Position numbers and translations under genes: made by a program. The notes under the pieces are model-generated. The model did no database searches and had not been told where the DNA came from. It saw nothing but the letters and a program-made list of their open reading frames with translations. A stretch of DNA of 64,000 bases, from positions 3,100,001 through 3,164,000 of the forward strand of contig NZ_CP197466.1 of NCBI RefSeq assembly GCF_052180255.1, written 5' to 3'. Of the stretch, positions 8,605 through 16,030 are shown one piece after another; position 1 is the stretch's first letter; every line of letters begins with the position of its first letter. The DNA is from Paenibacillus_AM sp052180255. Its GTDB lineage: Bacteria > Bacillota > Bacilli > Paenibacillales > NBRC-103111.

Positions 8605-8638
8605 ACAAACCCACCTCATTTTTAAGAGGTGGGTTTGT
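8605..8638 (+). terminator. Rho-independent terminator after the nitroreductase gene
   Basis: There is a perfect 13-bp stem (ACAAACCCACCTC with its complement) around an 8-nt loop. The T tail is short (within GGGTTTGTG), so termination may rely on the very stable stem. Confidence 0.65.
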
Positions 8639-8708
8639 GTGCACGAGAGACATTCTGAATATAGCACGCATACACTATTCTATTATGTGTTTGAAGGGAG
8701 AACTCCAT

Positions 8709-9047
8709 TTGACCAATCCTTACATTATCGTAGACTTGTCAGATCGTATGCTGTACTTACTTCAAGATCATAAAGTCACTCGTGGTTTTCCAATTGCAGT
8801 AGGTGCGATGCTAACACAAACACCTACTGGAGAATATACCATTGTCAATAAATCTAGCAATCCTGGAGGTCCATTTGGCGTTCTCTGGATGGGATTATCC
8901 CGACCTCACTATGGCATCCATGGAACGAATAATCCCTCCTCTATCGGACATATGGTTTCTCATGGTTGTATTCGTATGTATAACGAAGATGTTCTGGTGC
9001 TCTCATCCCTTGTTGATATTGGTACGACTGTTATCATAAGAATATAA
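8709..9047 (+). CDS. minimal L,D-transpeptidase (YkuD domain)
   Basis: The 112-residue protein is a bare YkuD domain. It carries an IHGTNNP histidine motif and the catalytic SHGCIRM with its cysteine. Such enzymes make 3-3 cross-links in peptidoglycan or attach proteins to it. A TTG at 8709 behind GAAGGGAG eight bases upstream is the best start; the upstream ATG at 8685 overlaps that ribosome site. No signal peptide, LysM or membrane segment is present, which is unusual for an enzyme working on the wall. Some spore-associated YkuD proteins also lack classical signals, so a spore-cortex role is possible but not shown. Confidence 0.88.
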   Translation: MTNPYIIVDLSDRMLYLLQDHKVTRGFPIAVGAMLTQTPTGEYTIVNKSSNPGGPFGVLWMGLSRPHYGIHGTNNPSSIGHMVSHGCIRMYNEDVLVLSSLVDIGTTVIIRI

Positions 9048-9078
9048 TCTGAGTTTTTTAGTAGAAATTCATACAACC

Positions 9079-9115
9079 AAAAAAAGACAGCCTCCAGCAA
9101 GCCGGAATACTGTCT
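9079..9115 (-). terminator. Rho-independent terminator of the cold-shock gene
   Basis: On the minus strand AGACAG and CTGTCT, plus an inner TTCC/GGAG pairing, form the stem, followed by seven T residues. Confidence 0.75.
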
Positions 9116-9161
9116 ATGAATTGAGAATGAGTGCTGTTTACAGCTAACCATCCGTCGCGTA

Positions 9162-9359
9162 TTATAATTTGACTACGTTTGCGGCTTGTGGACCACGATT
9201 GCCTTGCGTAATTTCAAACTCAACTTCTTGGCCTTCATCTAATGATTTAAAGCCTTCAGCCTGAATCGCAGAAAAATGGACGAATACGTCATCCCCACCA
9301 TCAACTTGAATGAAACCGTAACCTTTCTCTGCGTTAAACCATTTCACTTTCCCTTTCAA
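9162..9359 (-). CDS. cold-shock protein (CspA family)
   Basis: The 65-residue single cold-shock domain has RNP1 (KGYGFIQV) and RNP2 (VFVHFSAI) motifs for single-stranded nucleic acid binding, and starts MKGKVKWFNAEKGYG. It acts as an RNA chaperone. AGGAGG lies nine bases before the ATG. A good promoter sits 45-70 bp upstream and a terminator follows. The short leader leaves no room for a long cold-box structure. Confidence 0.97.
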   Translation of the reverse strand: MKGKVKWFNAEKGYGFIQVDGGDDVFVHFSAIQAEGFKSLDEGQEVEFEITQGNRGPQAANVVKL

Positions 9360-9402
9360 ATGAACAACCTCCTAAACTTACGTCTCAAGGACGGATACGA
9401 AA

Positions 9403-9431
9403 ATTATATCATCAAAAAATTCTGAAATCAA
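9403..9431 (-). promoter_or_regulatory. SigA-type promoter of the cold-shock gene
   Basis: On the minus strand TTGATT, 17 bp and a perfect TATAAT precede a leader of about 35 nt ending in AGGAGG. Confidence 0.7.
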
Positions 9432-9554
9432 TGAAAATCAAGCCCATAAATTTACATTTATTGAATAAATAACAGGGTTATCCTCCACCTTCTTGCAATA
9501 GATGTGGGGCTACGGTATGATGGGGCAAAACGCTATGAAACGGAGTTTACGCAT

Positions 9555-9788
9555 ATGATTAAAAAACATCAAATTTACAAAACAGATAATTGGAACATGC
9601 TGACAGTCGAGGTCAATGGTACTCGATTTGTCGTTCGTGAAATATCGGATCAGTGGGGCGAGGATTGCCAAACGTTCTTAAGCCGTCAAGCACTTAGACA
9701 TTGGGCAGATGAACGCTTTGCATCTGAGCACTTTACAGGAACTGAAGAAGAACGTCAAACGATTCTAGCAAATATCCGTGAAGTATAA
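9555..9788 (+). CDS. hypothetical protein, 77 aa
   Basis: This small soluble protein is of unknown family. The ATG at 9555 follows a GGAG and gives a protein starting MIKKHQIYKTDNWNMLTVEV. A beta-rich first half (TVEVNGTRFVVREI) is followed by a helical half rich in Glu, Arg and Trp. An in-frame GTG at 9504 would add 17 residues but lacks a ribosome site. It ends a few bases before the promoter of the manganese riboswitch transcript. Confidence 0.65.
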   Translation: MIKKHQIYKTDNWNMLTVEVNGTRFVVREISDQWGEDCQTFLSRQALRHWADERFASEHFTGTEEERQTILANIREV

Positions 9789-9793
9789 AATAT

Positions 9794-9823
9794 TTGACAT
9801 TAGGTTCGTCCACTCGTTATAAT
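9794..9823 (+). promoter_or_regulatory. SigA-type promoter for the riboswitch-terC transcript
   Basis: A perfect TTGACA is followed by an 18-bp spacer and a perfect TATAAT, 26 bp upstream of the aptamer. Confidence 0.8.
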
Positions 9824-9848
9824 ATCGATACAAGTGAATAGCACACTC

Positions 9849-9942
9849 CAAAGGGGAGTAGCTAGATACGATATAATCGTCAGTTCGAGCACATGTTGCT
9901 CCGGTTATATTGGCAACGTAAGTTGTTAGCAAGACCTTTGCC
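9849..9942 (+). ncRNA. yybP-ykoY manganese riboswitch
   Basis: The leader begins with the family signature AAAGGGGAGTAGC. It continues through an internal CGTCAGTTCGAGCACATG region and a GGCAACGTAAGTTGTTAGC hairpin, and closes with GCAAGACCTTT, whose CCTTT pairs with the opening AAAGG. This is the conserved architecture of yybP-ykoY aptamers, which bind Mn2+ and switch on manganese-export or homeostasis genes. The closing strand is shared with the first downstream terminator, so aptamer folding and termination exclude each other. The downstream gene is a TerC/YjbE-type membrane protein, a common partner. Confidence 0.9.
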
Positions 9943-9968
9943 AAGCATTTTCTGGTAAAGGTCTTTTT
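9933..9968 (+). terminator. riboswitch terminator 1 (expression platform)
   Basis: GACCTTTGCC pairs with GGTAAAGGTC (one G-T pair) and is followed by TTTTT. Its 5' arm contains the CCTTT that closes the aptamer. Confidence 0.8.
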
Positions 9969-9978
9969 CTGGTTTCGT

Positions 9979-10016
9979 GAAGCCTTTACCGTCATGGTAA
10001 AGGCTTCATTTTTTTT
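9979..10016 (+). terminator. second tandem terminator before the terC-type gene
   Basis: GAAGCCTTTACC and GGTAAAGGCTTC form a perfect 12-bp stem with a 5-nt loop, followed by A and eight T residues. The arms resemble those of terminator 1, so cross-pairing between the two hairpins is possible. Confidence 0.8.
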
Positions 10017-10070
10017 GTGCGGATGGTTCACCTGAAAGAAGCAAACACTAGAATAAGGAGTGATTGAAAA

Positions 10071-10901
10071 GTGGAATGGTTCTCATTAGAAATCATCACA
10101 GCATTATTGGTCATTGTTGGGATTGACCTTGTACTTGCCGGAGATAATGCGATTGTCATCGGACTTGCAGCACGTAATGTACCGAAAGAAACACAGAAGA
10201 AAGTTATTTTACTAGGTACCGCAGGTGCCATTGTCATTCGAATTATAGGAACACTGATTGTGACTTGGTTACTTGCTATTCCGGGTCTACTATTTATCGG
10301 CGGACTTATGCTCTTATGGATCTCTTATAAATTGTTAACGGATAAGGGCGGGCATCAAATCGAAGCAAAGACCTCTGTATTCGCTGCCATTCAAACGATC
10401 ATAATAGCGGATGCAGTAATGGGTTTAGACAATATCATTGCAGTTGCGGGTGCTGCACACGGTAACATTTGGCTCGTCATTATCGGACTTCTCATATCTG
10501 TGCCAATTATTGTATGGGGCAGCACATTATTCATTCGCTTAATCGAGCGTTTTCCAGTTATTATTTATTTTGGTTCTGCAATTCTTGCTTATACCGCAGC
10601 CAAAATGATTGTTGATGAAGGTTTTATGAAACCCTTTTTCGAAAATAGTCCACTCGCCAAGTATACATTCATCGCTCTAATTATTATTGCCGTGATTTGT
10701 GCAGGAAAAATCAAGCAAATGTCCGGATATACTGTTAAAATGAATGAAAACGGCGACTTATCTCTGCCAGCTGATTTAATCCACGAAGCGAACATTAACT
10801 TAGAAGATGCTTATGTTGTAAAAATCGGTGATAACGGCAAACTGCAACTTTCTAAGAATGACAAGCAGTCCGATGATGCCTTATCGCACAGCGCAGGATA
10901 A
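10071..10901 (+). CDS. TerC/YjbE family membrane protein with AbrB-like C-terminal tail
   Basis: The 276-residue protein has about seven membrane helices and the TerC-family acidic motifs AGDNAIVIGLAA (residues ~23-34) and IADAVMGLDNI, which line a metal path. Relatives such as YjbE, YkoY and MntX-like Alx handle manganese, which fits the riboswitch upstream. The GTG start follows AAGGAGTGA. After the last helix, residues ~220-264 read as a soluble beta domain (NENGDLSLPADLIHEANI, then VVKIGDNGKLQLSK). Its pattern resembles the swapped-hairpin AbrB/MazE fold, which is not usual for this family. A small two-helix membrane protein follows after 33 bp. Confidence 0.88.
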   Translation: MEWFSLEIITALLVIVGIDLVLAGDNAIVIGLAARNVPKETQKKVILLGTAGAIVIRIIGTLIVTWLLAIPGLLFIGGLMLLWISYKLLTDKGGHQIEAKTSVFAAIQTIIIADAVMGLDNIIAVAGAAHGNIWLVIIGLLISVPIIVWGSTLFIRLIERFPVIIYFGSAILAYTAAKMIVDEGFMKPFFENSPLAKYTFIALIIIAVICAGKIKQMSGYTVKMNENGDLSLPADLIHEANINLEDAYVVKIGDNGKLQLSKNDKQSDDALSHSAG

Positions 10902-10934
10902 AATAGTTGCTCTTATAGAGGAGAACATGTTTCG

Positions 10935-11117
10935 ATGAATCAAACCGAGAACATCATTATTTTTATCATCTTATCTTTTGTACTAGCTATCATTCTGATT
11001 ACGAAAAAAGACACGATCCCTCCACGCATGAAAAAAATGCTCGCGATATTCGCACTCATTTTCATACTCTTCTCATTCGGATTAATTGTGTATAGTGCGT
11101 TCTCAATGGGAAGCTAA
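10935..11117 (+). CDS. small two-helix membrane protein, 60 aa
   Basis: This hydrophobic protein has two predicted membrane helices (residues 7-23 and 36-56) joined by a basic loop, TKKDTIPPRMKKM. The family is unknown. GAGGAGAA lies upstream of the ATG. It follows the TerC-type gene by 33 bp with no terminator, so it is probably controlled by the same manganese riboswitch. Confidence 0.7.
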   Translation: MNQTENIIIFIILSFVLAIILITKKDTIPPRMKKMLAIFALIFILFSFGLIVYSAFSMGS

Positions 11118-11192
11118 TTCGTTATAATGTAACTACAAGGCGGTCATACTAAGTGGGAATGATTAATCATTTCTATCGGAGGTGTGACTGTC

Positions 11193-13088
11193 ATGCGTTT
11201 ACTATCGTTCGTACTGTCTATGAGCTTAATCGCAAGTACGACAGCAACGATGCAGAATAATAACTCAAAACCAACTTATTCCAATTGGAGGTCACACATG
11301 TCCAAAATACCTACTCGTAAAGATGTGCCAGTCGAACAACAGTGGAAGCTGGAAGATATTTTCCCAGATCAGAAAGCATGGGATCAAGAGTACAGTGAAG
11401 TCAAAACAAAACTAGCTAACGTACCAGCACTTCAAGGAACGTTGAACAATGCAGCCTCGATTAATCAGGCTTTTGAATTGGACAATGAATTATCCTTACA
11501 TACGGAGCGCCTAGTCGTTTATGCCAACATGAAGCATCATGAAGATACGGCAGAACCTACATTCCAAGCTTTGATGGATAAATCATCCAAACTAAGTGTT
11601 GATGTTGGTGAAGCACTTTCCTTCATTTCCCCTGAAATCTTATCGTTATCTGATGAAAAGCTTCAGGAACTTGTCAAAGATCCAACTCTTCAAAAATTTA
11701 AGAGAATCTTACAAGAGCTTATTCGTCAAAAACCACACGTGTTATCCAAAGCCGAGGAATCCTTACTTGCAATGGCACGTAACATGTCAGGTGCGCCAAG
11801 CACGATCTATAGCATGTTGAATAATGCGGATATGAAATTTCCGAAAATTAAGAATGAAAAAGGCGAAGAAGTTGAATTGACTCATGGGTCTTATATTCAA
11901 TTCTTAGAAAGCCGTAATGCGCAAGTTCGTGCAGATGCTTTCCATGCTGTATACAGTACATATGCCAAACAAAAAAATACAATCGGTGCTACACTTAGCG
12001 CGAATATATCAAAAAATATTTTCTATTCCAAAGCTCGTAAGTATCCTTCTGCACTTGAGGCCACACTATTTGGCGATAATATCAAACCGGAAGTGTACAC
12101 GAACCTAATTGATACCATTCACGAATCATTACCGATTTTGCAAAAATATTTAGGCCTTCGTAAAAAGCTGCTTAAAGTAGATGAGCTGCATATGTATGAT
12201 TTGTTCACTCCACTTGTTGAGCAATTCGATATGCACATTACATACGAAGACGCAAAGAAAACGGTTAAGGAAAGCCTTAAACCGCTTGGCGAAAAATATC
12301 AAGAGATTTTACAAGATGGTTTCGATAACCGCTGGATCGATATTTATGAAAATCAGAATAAGCGTAACGGCGCCTATAGCTGGGGATCATACGGTACACA
12401 CCCTTATGTGTTGTTGAACCACAAAGAAAATCTAAATTCGATGTTTACATTAGCTCATGAGATGGGCCACGCCATCCACTCTTACTTATCAGATGCAAAT
12501 AATGATTATCATGAAGCACAGTATACGATTTTCCTTGCCGAAGTAGCATCTACCCTCAATGAAGCGCTTCTCATGGATTACTTGCTTAAGAAGACAACAG
12601 ATCCAAAAGAAAAGCTATATCTGCTGACGTATTATGCGGATCAATTCCGTACTACAGTATTCCGTCAAACGATGTTTGCCGAGTTCGAGAAGATTACGCA
12701 TGAAAAAGCAGAGCAAGGTGAATCCTTGACGCCTCAAGAGTTCAGTAAAATTTATTATGATCTCAACGTTCTGTACTATGGTAAAGGTATGGTTGTAGAT
12801 AAAGATATCGAGATGGAGTGGGCACGTATTCCTCACTTCTACAATTCATTCTACGTGTACAAATATGCAACTGGCTTCTCTGCAGCAACAAGCTTCTCGA
12901 AGCAAATTCTCGAAGAAGGTCAACCTGCTGTTGATCGCTACCTCGGCTTCTTGAAGAGCGGTGGCAGCGACTACTCCATTGAAATCCTAAAGCGCGCGGG
13001 TGTAGACATGTCCACACCTGAGCCGATCAAACAAGCGATGAGCGTATTCAAATCCTTGGTGGATCAAATGGAAGAGTTAACGAAGTAA
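11193..13088 (+). CDS. pepF: oligoendopeptidase F (M3 metallopeptidase), two possible starts
   Basis: The protein is a full-length PepF with the zinc motif HEMGH (residue ~422 of the long form, in AHEMGHAIHSY). The order of conserved stretches is typical: QWKLEDIFPD, RNAQVRADAFHAVY, YLLTYYADQFRTTVFRQTMFAEFE and SYLGFLKSGGSDY-like near the end. It cleaves short peptides. Two starts are supported: ATG 11193 behind GGAGGTG, and ATG 11298 behind GGAGG. The long form adds 35 residues that look like a signal peptide (MRLLSFVLSMSLIAST). The short form starts as normal cytoplasmic PepF does. Both may be used. A terminator follows and converges with the DUF92 gene. Confidence 0.95.
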   Translation: MRLLSFVLSMSLIASTTATMQNNNSKPTYSNWRSHMSKIPTRKDVPVEQQWKLEDIFPDQKAWDQEYSEVKTKLANVPALQGTLNNAASINQAFELDNELSLHTERLVVYANMKHHEDTAEPTFQALMDKSSKLSVDVGEALSFISPEILSLSDEKLQELVKDPTLQKFKRILQELIRQKPHVLSKAEESLLAMARNMSGAPSTIYSMLNNADMKFPKIKNEKGEEVELTHGSYIQFLESRNAQVRADAFHAVYSTYAKQKNTIGATLSANISKNIFYSKARKYPSALEATLFGDNIKPEVYTNLIDTIHESLPILQKYLGLRKKLLKVDELHMYDLFTPLVEQFDMHITYEDAKKTVKESLKPLGEKYQEILQDGFDNRWIDIYENQNKRNGAYSWGSYGTHPYVLLNHKENLNSMFTLAHEMGHAIHSYLSDANNDYHEAQYTIFLAEVASTLNEALLMDYLLKKTTDPKEKLYLLTYYADQFRTTVFRQTMFAEFEKITHEKAEQGESLTPQEFSKIYYDLNVLYYGKGMVVDKDIEMEWARIPHFYNSFYVYKYATGFSAATSFSKQILEEGQPAVDRYLGFLKSGGSDYSIEILKRAGVDMSTPEPIKQAMSVFKSLVDQMEELTK

Positions 13089-13110
13089 TGGCGTTTATTG
13101 GGTAGCAAAA

Positions 13111-13150
13111 AGCCTGCAGCTCTCTTAAATGAGGACTGCAGGCTCTTTCA
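13111..13150. terminator. terminator between pepF and the DUF92 gene
   Basis: AGCCTGCAG and CTGCAGGCT pair, with an inner CTCTC/GAG helix, followed by CTTTC. An A-run on the other side may serve the minus-strand gene. Confidence 0.7.
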
Positions 13151-13153
13151 TTA

Positions 13154-13981
13154 TCAGATGAATTGACAGACCATCACAATAGCAACAGTAAATAGACCAC
13201 CGATTACAGAAGCGAGAACATTTACCCAATCGTTATTCATCCACTTTATACCCCGAACAGGGAATGTGGGTTGTCCGCAATGACTTGTTCTCTCTACTTC
13301 TTTACCGCAAACCCTACATTTGTACATCACTTGGAGCAAGGCGCCAAGCGTAGAGTCTGCAAGCGAACCCAACAACCCTGCGATTGTACCCATAACAGCT
13401 AGCCCACCGATAGATATTTCCATTTGGTGCATGTCCGGATGATTAAATGCGAAAACGCCAGCAATAAGTCCAATAAACAAACCACCAAGAGCAGAAGCTG
13501 TAAGTCCGAGTAAGGTGATACCACCTGATGTACCCGCAGGTACAACTTTCCAAGTCATAATAGACCTTGGCTGTCTCCGGCTCATCCCTCCGATTTCGGT
13601 TGCCCATGTGTCTGCTGTTACAGCAGCCATCACACCTACGTAGGCAAACCACCATAGTGGATTCGGGAACAGCACATGCATCATACATAACCCTAGACCA
13701 AGCCCACCGTTCGCAGTAACTTGACCTGCGTCCCTGTTCCCTGATTTCTCATAACCACTCTCTGCTTCTTCTTTACGTCGATGTTTCCATTTGGATAATA
13801 AACTTGACGATATAAAAAAGGCAATCAATGTGCCGTACCAAGCCATTGATCCCCATGCAAACAAACAGGTGCCCAGCACGATTGCAGCTAGAGCACCACT
13901 TATTGTTAGCGAACGTTTCATATAAGCCGCTCCTGCAATAAGCACACTGCCTGCAAGACCTAGACACCACGAGAGTATCAT
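13154..13981 (-). CDS. DUF92 family integral membrane protein
   Basis: The 275-residue protein has about seven hydrophobic segments and the DUF92 (PF01940) signatures: an N-terminal ISGALAAIVLG, VTADTWATEIG, SGGITLLGLTASALGG and LGSLADSTLGALLQ. A CRVCGKEVERTSHCG loop near the end carries three cysteines and a histidine, possibly a metal site. Eukaryotic homologues include TMEM19 and the plant phytyl-phosphate kinase VTE6, so a phospho-prenol kinase role is plausible but unproven in bacteria. It is the last gene of a minus-strand run with the CapA-like gene just upstream (13 bp gap). Confidence 0.85.
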   Translation of the reverse strand: MILSWCLGLAGSVLIAGAAYMKRSLTISGALAAIVLGTCLFAWGSMAWYGTLIAFFISSSLLSKWKHRRKEEAESGYEKSGNRDAGQVTANGGLGLGLCMMHVLFPNPLWWFAYVGVMAAVTADTWATEIGGMSRRQPRSIMTWKVVPAGTSGGITLLGLTASALGGLFIGLIAGVFAFNHPDMHQMEISIGGLAVMGTIAGLLGSLADSTLGALLQVMYKCRVCGKEVERTSHCGQPTFPVRGIKWMNNDWVNVLASVIGGLFTVAIVMVCQFI

Positions 13982-13994
13982 TTTCCTAACACCT

Positions 13995-15191
13995 CTATTT
14001 CGGCTTCACCTGTTTTTCTATCACTTTATAGCCATCCACCTTCACACCATAGGAGATGGATTCCAAATAATCAAGCTGCTTACGCTCGTAATTTTCATCA
14101 CGCTTGATGATCTGATTCGCTTGTATGAAATAAGGACGGAATTCCATCGCTATCTTGCCATTTTGCAAAGTAAGATAAAGAAGACCCGTGTCTGCATTCA
14201 CACCTTTCACATAATCTGGGAATAAAAAATTACCAATCGAGTAAGCGATAGGTTTGCCTTTATAAAATTCAAATCCCTGCAGCACATGCACATGACTGCC
14301 AACAATCGCATCGGCTCCTGCATCCATGATTTTGCGAGCATACGTACGCTGCCATTCTTCAGGTTTATTGTTTTTCTCAACCCCCCAGTGCAGATAGACG
14401 ATTAGGTAATCAGCACCTTCACGTTCACGTTCAATGACTGGCAGCACACTTTTCTCATTGTAGGCTTCAGCGATGCCCGGATGATTATTTCCCGCAAACC
14501 AATACGTCTGTGGAATAAATCTAGAGAATGCCAAGAATTTAATCTTTTGTCCTTTAATTTCGACCGTTTTGGCGGAATAAGCTTCCTTGGCATTTCGCCC
14601 GCCACCGACGTATTTGAGACCGGCATCATCTAGATGCTTTAAGGTATCCAGAAAACCTTTTTCTTTAAAATCAAGCACGTGATTATTCGCTATCGACACC
14701 ATGTCAAAGCCCGCATTTTTTAACCCTTGCAGGGAAATCGGGTCTGATTTGAAATTGTAAATCTGGTTTGTGTCTTTCTCAGTCTGATTGGTAACCGATG
14801 TCTCTAAATTTACAAAAGCATAGTCTGCAGCTGAAACTTCCTTTTTTACAAATTCAAAAGGGAAATCAGGTCCATTCTTCTTAATCGCTTCCTTCACGGA
14901 CCAATCCATCAGCGCATCACCTGCATACACAATGCGAATCGCATCTTGCTTAGCAGTACTTGGAGAAGGGCTTGAAGAAGGTGTTGGCTTCGGTGTGCTC
15001 GCAGGACCAACTGATGGTGTGGGTGTATTCGTTACGACAATGGGTGATGGTGTTGCAATATCAAGCGGTTCAACCGACTTGGTTCGATCATCAACTTGCG
15101 TCCATACAAAAGCGCCTGCACCGACCATTAAAAGTAAAACAACCGCTAGAATCCATCCTTTGGCTGGCTTGTTCTTCCTACGAGATCTCAA
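13995..15191 (-). CDS. CapA-like metallophosphatase-type protein, membrane anchored
   Basis: The 398-residue protein starts at a TTG behind AAGGGGTG. A basic N-terminus and one membrane helix (about residues 13-31) lead to a Thr/Pro/Ser-rich wall-spanning linker to about residue 85. The PGA_cap domain follows, with VYAGDALMD, VNLETSVT, IANNHVLDF, HWGVEKN and GSHVHVLQG. The NNH, HWG and GxHxH motifs are the family's metal ligands. B. subtilis CapA/PgsA belongs to the polyglutamate export complex, but no pgsB/pgsC is nearby, so this is a stand-alone relative of unknown substrate. It is probably co-transcribed with the FAH gene upstream and DUF92 downstream. Confidence 0.88.
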   Translation of the reverse strand: MRSRRKNKPAKGWILAVVLLLMVGAGAFVWTQVDDRTKSVEPLDIATPSPIVVTNTPTPSVGPASTPKPTPSSSPSPSTAKQDAIRIVYAGDALMDWSVKEAIKKNGPDFPFEFVKKEVSAADYAFVNLETSVTNQTEKDTNQIYNFKSDPISLQGLKNAGFDMVSIANNHVLDFKEKGFLDTLKHLDDAGLKYVGGGRNAKEAYSAKTVEIKGQKIKFLAFSRFIPQTYWFAGNNHPGIAEAYNEKSVLPVIEREREGADYLIVYLHWGVEKNNKPEEWQRTYARKIMDAGADAIVGSHVHVLQGFEFYKGKPIAYSIGNFLFPDYVKGVNADTGLLYLTLQNGKIAMEFRPYFIQANQIIKRDENYERKQLDYLESISYGVKVDGYKVIEKQVKPK

Positions 15192-15216
15192 ATCACTAAC
15201 ACCCCTTTTATTCTAT

Positions 15217-15846
15217 TTATTTCATAACAATCGTTGAACGACCCAGCTCCTCAGATCCCCAATTCAGTGCAAGTATATCTTCGTTTTGAACAGGTCCTAC
15301 ACCTGCCGGCGTGCCTGTGTATATAATATCACCTGCTGCTAAACCATAATATTGGCCTAAATAATCAATGATGGTTTGCAAGTCAAAGATCATCTCATTT
15401 ACAGCGCCTTCTTGCTTGACTACTCCATTTTGAACTAAAGAAAAGGAAGTTAAACCGATCTGCTCCATACCAGGAAATTCACGAAATGGCGCAAGCAATG
15501 CGGAGGAACGGAAACCTTTGGCTTTCAGCCACGGTTGACCTTTTTTCTTCAATTCACTTTGAACATCGCGTAAGGTAAAGTCAATACCAAGTGTAAATCC
15601 ATCAACGATGTCATCCACTTTCATTCCTATTTCATAGTCTTTGCTAATATGTAAGACAAGTTCGCCTTCGTAATGAATTTCCCCAAGCGTTCCCGGCAAT
15701 TGAACAGATTCCCCATTCATATAGGTCACTGCATGTGTCGGTTTGGAAAAAATAAGGGGCTCATCTGGTACAGGATTCCCCATTTCTGCTGCATGCATGA
15801 CATAATTTCTTCCTACACAAAATACGTTACAAATGTTCTTTTTCAT
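15217..15846 (-). CDS. fumarylacetoacetate hydrolase family protein
   Basis: The 209-residue protein carries the FAA_hydrolase fold: FCVGRNYVMHAAEMG at the start, IHYEGELVLHI with the metal-binding Glu pair, GIDFTLRDVQ with the metal Asp, and GDIIYTGTPAGVGP. Relatives (YcgM, YisK, oxaloacetate decarboxylase types) cleave or decarboxylate small 2-keto acids using Mg2+ or Mn2+. The ATG follows AAGGATGG. The exact substrate cannot be assigned. It heads the CapA-DUF92 minus-strand run, separated by 25 bp. Confidence 0.88.
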   Translation of the reverse strand: MKKNICNVFCVGRNYVMHAAEMGNPVPDEPLIFSKPTHAVTYMNGESVQLPGTLGEIHYEGELVLHISKDYEIGMKVDDIVDGFTLGIDFTLRDVQSELKKKGQPWLKAKGFRSSALLAPFREFPGMEQIGLTSFSLVQNGVVKQEGAVNEMIFDLQTIIDYLGQYYGLAAGDIIYTGTPAGVGPVQNEDILALNWGSEELGRSTIVMK

Positions 15847-16030
15847 GATGATCCATCCTTTTCCCCGTTAAATGTTATTTAAAATATAGTGAAAATTATA
15901 ATAAATCTCATTTATGTTTACAATTCTTGTTGCAAAACAGTTTAGAACTAAAAAATTATGGTATAATCTAAAAGTTCATTTTTTGTTAACTATCATTTAT
16001 TGCACACAGCAGGAAAAGAGGCGGTAACGT

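Noticed and set aside
13995..15191. CapA-like protein as part of a poly-gamma-glutamate capsule operon
   Set aside because: No pgsB, pgsC or pgsE homologue is adjacent; the neighbours are an FAH-family gene and a DUF92 gene.
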